From assembly GCA_021158725.1 (NCBI GenBank), contig JAGGUB010000076.1, forward strand, positions 1 through 14,981: 14,981 bases of DNA, in the 5' to 3' direction. The position numbers were made by a program, and so were the translations under genes. Source of the DNA: Caldifarciminota bacterium (GTDB lineage Bacteria; Hydrothermota; UBA3073; NMUJ01). This document shows positions 13,874 to 14,981 of this stretch, one piece after another. How positions within the stretch are numbered: position 1 is the stretch's first letter; each line of letters starts with the position of its first letter. The notes under the pieces were generated by a model that did not search any database, was not told where the DNA came from, and saw nothing but the letters and a program-made list of their open reading frames with translations.

Positions 13874-14970
13874 GGGTGCTGATCTCACCCACTGCGTTCA
13901 AGGAAACCCTAACCGCGGACGAGGTGACAGAGTTGATAGCGGATGCATGGGGTAAGGTTAGGCCGGGCGATACACTTATCACTATACCGTTGGCGGATGG
14001 TGGTGATGGTACGCTCGATATACTGATACGGTGTATGGGTGCAGAGATCATCCAGCTGGAGGTACACGATCCGCTGGGTCGCAAGCTAAAAGCAAAGTAT
14101 GGGTTGAAATCCGACACCGCGGTGGTGGAGCTCGCGCAAGCGGCAGGTATCAGATTGTTGGCTCCAGATGAACGTAATCCGCTGAAGACATCCACGTATG
14201 GGGTGGGTGAGCTTATAATGGATGCAATCAAAAGTGGTGCACGTAGGGTGATATTGGGGGTTGGTGGTAGTGCTACCAACGATGCGGGGTTGGGTATACT
14301 GAAAGCGTTAGGGTTTAAATTCTACGATAAAGATGGTAGAGAGGTATGGCCATGTGGTGGCTCACTATCGCAAATCGTACGTGTTGAACCTACACGTGTT
14401 GATATCGACATGACGGTATTAAGTGATGTCATCAACCCATTATTAGGTGAACTTGGTGCAGCACGTGTGTATGGACCACAGAAGGGTGCAGTTGCGGATG
14501 AGGTTAAAATACTGGAAGAAGGGTTAACCCATATTGCGGGGTTGCATCCCAAAGGCAGAGAATATGCACAGATGGAGATGATGGGTGCCGCCGGTGGTGT
14601 ACCGTTTGGGTTGAAGCTGTTTCTCAACGCGGATGTGGTGTTGGGTGCAACTTACATAATGAAGGTGACGGGGTGGATGGATACAGTAAGGACAGCTGAC
14701 CTCATAATCACTGGTGAAGGTAGAATCGATCACCAAACATGTTTCGGTAAGGTTACTTACGAAGTTATTAGGGTGGCACAAAGGTTGAACAAACCCGTAG
14801 TTGTGGTGTGTGGCGAACATGTGCCCGAATTCAGGCCACCCTCCAACGTGGTAATATTCCCATTACTGCGTGAGATAAGTGATAGGACGAGGGTGTTCAA
14901 TAATGCGAGGTTATGGCTACAACAGGTTGTGACTAACTTAGCCCGTTATGCTGATCTGCTGTTGGGGTGA
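13870..14970 (+). CDS. Glycerate 2-kinase, GlxK/GarK family
   Basis: This 366-residue cytoplasmic enzyme phosphorylates D-glycerate with ATP to give phosphoglycerate, linking glycerate, serine or glyoxylate breakdown to lower glycolysis. Family motifs in order are SPTAFKETLTADEV (6-19; the usual form is PDSFKGSLSA), PLADGGDGT (40-48), ELAQAAGIRL, VGGSATNDAG (131-140; usually ATNDGG) and, near the C-terminus, LIITGEGRIDHQTCFGKV. The first motif departs at several positions from the common form, so substrate preference might be shifted; this is inference. Whether the product is 2- or 3-phosphoglycerate cannot be told; most members of this family give 2-phosphoglycerate. The ATG overlaps the previous gene's TGA (ATGA). 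It is the last gene visible in the operon, and only 11 bases follow its stop. Confidence 0.93.
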   Translation: MRVLISPTAFKETLTADEVTELIADAWGKVRPGDTLITIPLADGGDGTLDILIRCMGAEIIQLEVHDPLGRKLKAKYGLKSDTAVVELAQAAGIRLLAPDERNPLKTSTYGVGELIMDAIKSGARRVILGVGGSATNDAGLGILKALGFKFYDKDGREVWPCGGSLSQIVRVEPTRVDIDMTVLSDVINPLLGELGAARVYGPQKGAVADEVKILEEGLTHIAGLHPKGREYAQMEMMGAAGGVPFGLKLFLNADVVLGATYIMKVTGWMDTVRTADLIITGEGRIDHQTCFGKVTYEVIRVAQRLNKPVVVVCGEHVPEFRPPSNVVIFPLLREISDRTRVFNNARLWLQQVVTNLARYADLLLG

Positions 14971-14981
14971 AATCACTTCAC

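Noticed and set aside
14967..14981. Small hairpin GTGAA-ATCAC-TTCAC at the end of glycerate kinase
   Set aside because: It has only five pairs and is cut by the window edge, so it cannot be called a terminator.
1..14981. CRISPR arrays, tRNA or rRNA genes, transposons, prophage or a defence cluster
   Set aside because: No tandem repeat-spacer pattern, cloverleaf-like stretch, transposase or phage motif was found on either strand; genes pack almost end to end.

Overview
This window reads as a chromosome segment of an anaerobic, probably thermophilic bacterium with two membranes. The anaerobic signature is two ferredoxin-linked 2-oxoacid oxidoreductase subunits (the end of a pyruvate:ferredoxin oxidoreductase alpha chain and a complete indolepyruvate:ferredoxin oxidoreductase alpha chain) plus a V/A-type ATP synthase catalytic subunit. 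MiaB, RluD, RNase PH, RadA and TatD are of bacterial type, and an MlaD/MCE protein suggests an outer membrane. I cannot name the lineage from sequence alone; an uncultivated group such as WOR-3/Stahlbacteria or a relative would fit, but this is a guess. Nearly all bases are coding, most neighbours overlap by 1 to 20 nt, and no RNA gene, CRISPR array, transposase or phage gene was seen.

Layout. Bases 1-872 (+) hold the C-terminal half of porA, which meets tatD (873-1643, -) stop codon to stop codon across a hairpin that could terminate both. Bases 1681-2836 (-) are an accessory-looking stretch: a small retropepsin-like aspartic protease behind a full-consensus promoter, and an unrecognised protein translationally coupled to a small XRE-type regulator (2833-3042). 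The regulator is divergent from iorA (3157-4884, +), and the shared 110-bp region carries two near-identical 10-mers in inverted orientation, one on the -35 of each promoter.

Bases 4881-10761 form a tight minus-strand operon read in the order atpA (V-type A subunit), rph, rluD, miaB, glycosyltransferase. It joins an energy-coupling subunit with RNA processing and modification. A 140-bp divergent promoter region (10762-10902) separates it from a tight plus-strand operon of mlaD, radA, a family-2 glycosyltransferase and glycerate 2-kinase (10903-14970): envelope lipid transport, DNA recombination and repair, surface glycan synthesis and central carbon metabolism.

Most of the window is ordinary housekeeping content and I did not find a clear new system. 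The best leads are the regulator/unknown-protein/iorA locus with its symmetric operator, several promoters that place transcription starts at or next to the start codon, the compositionally distinct protease segment, the lone V-type atpA, and the two oxidoreductase alpha chains without adjacent beta partners.
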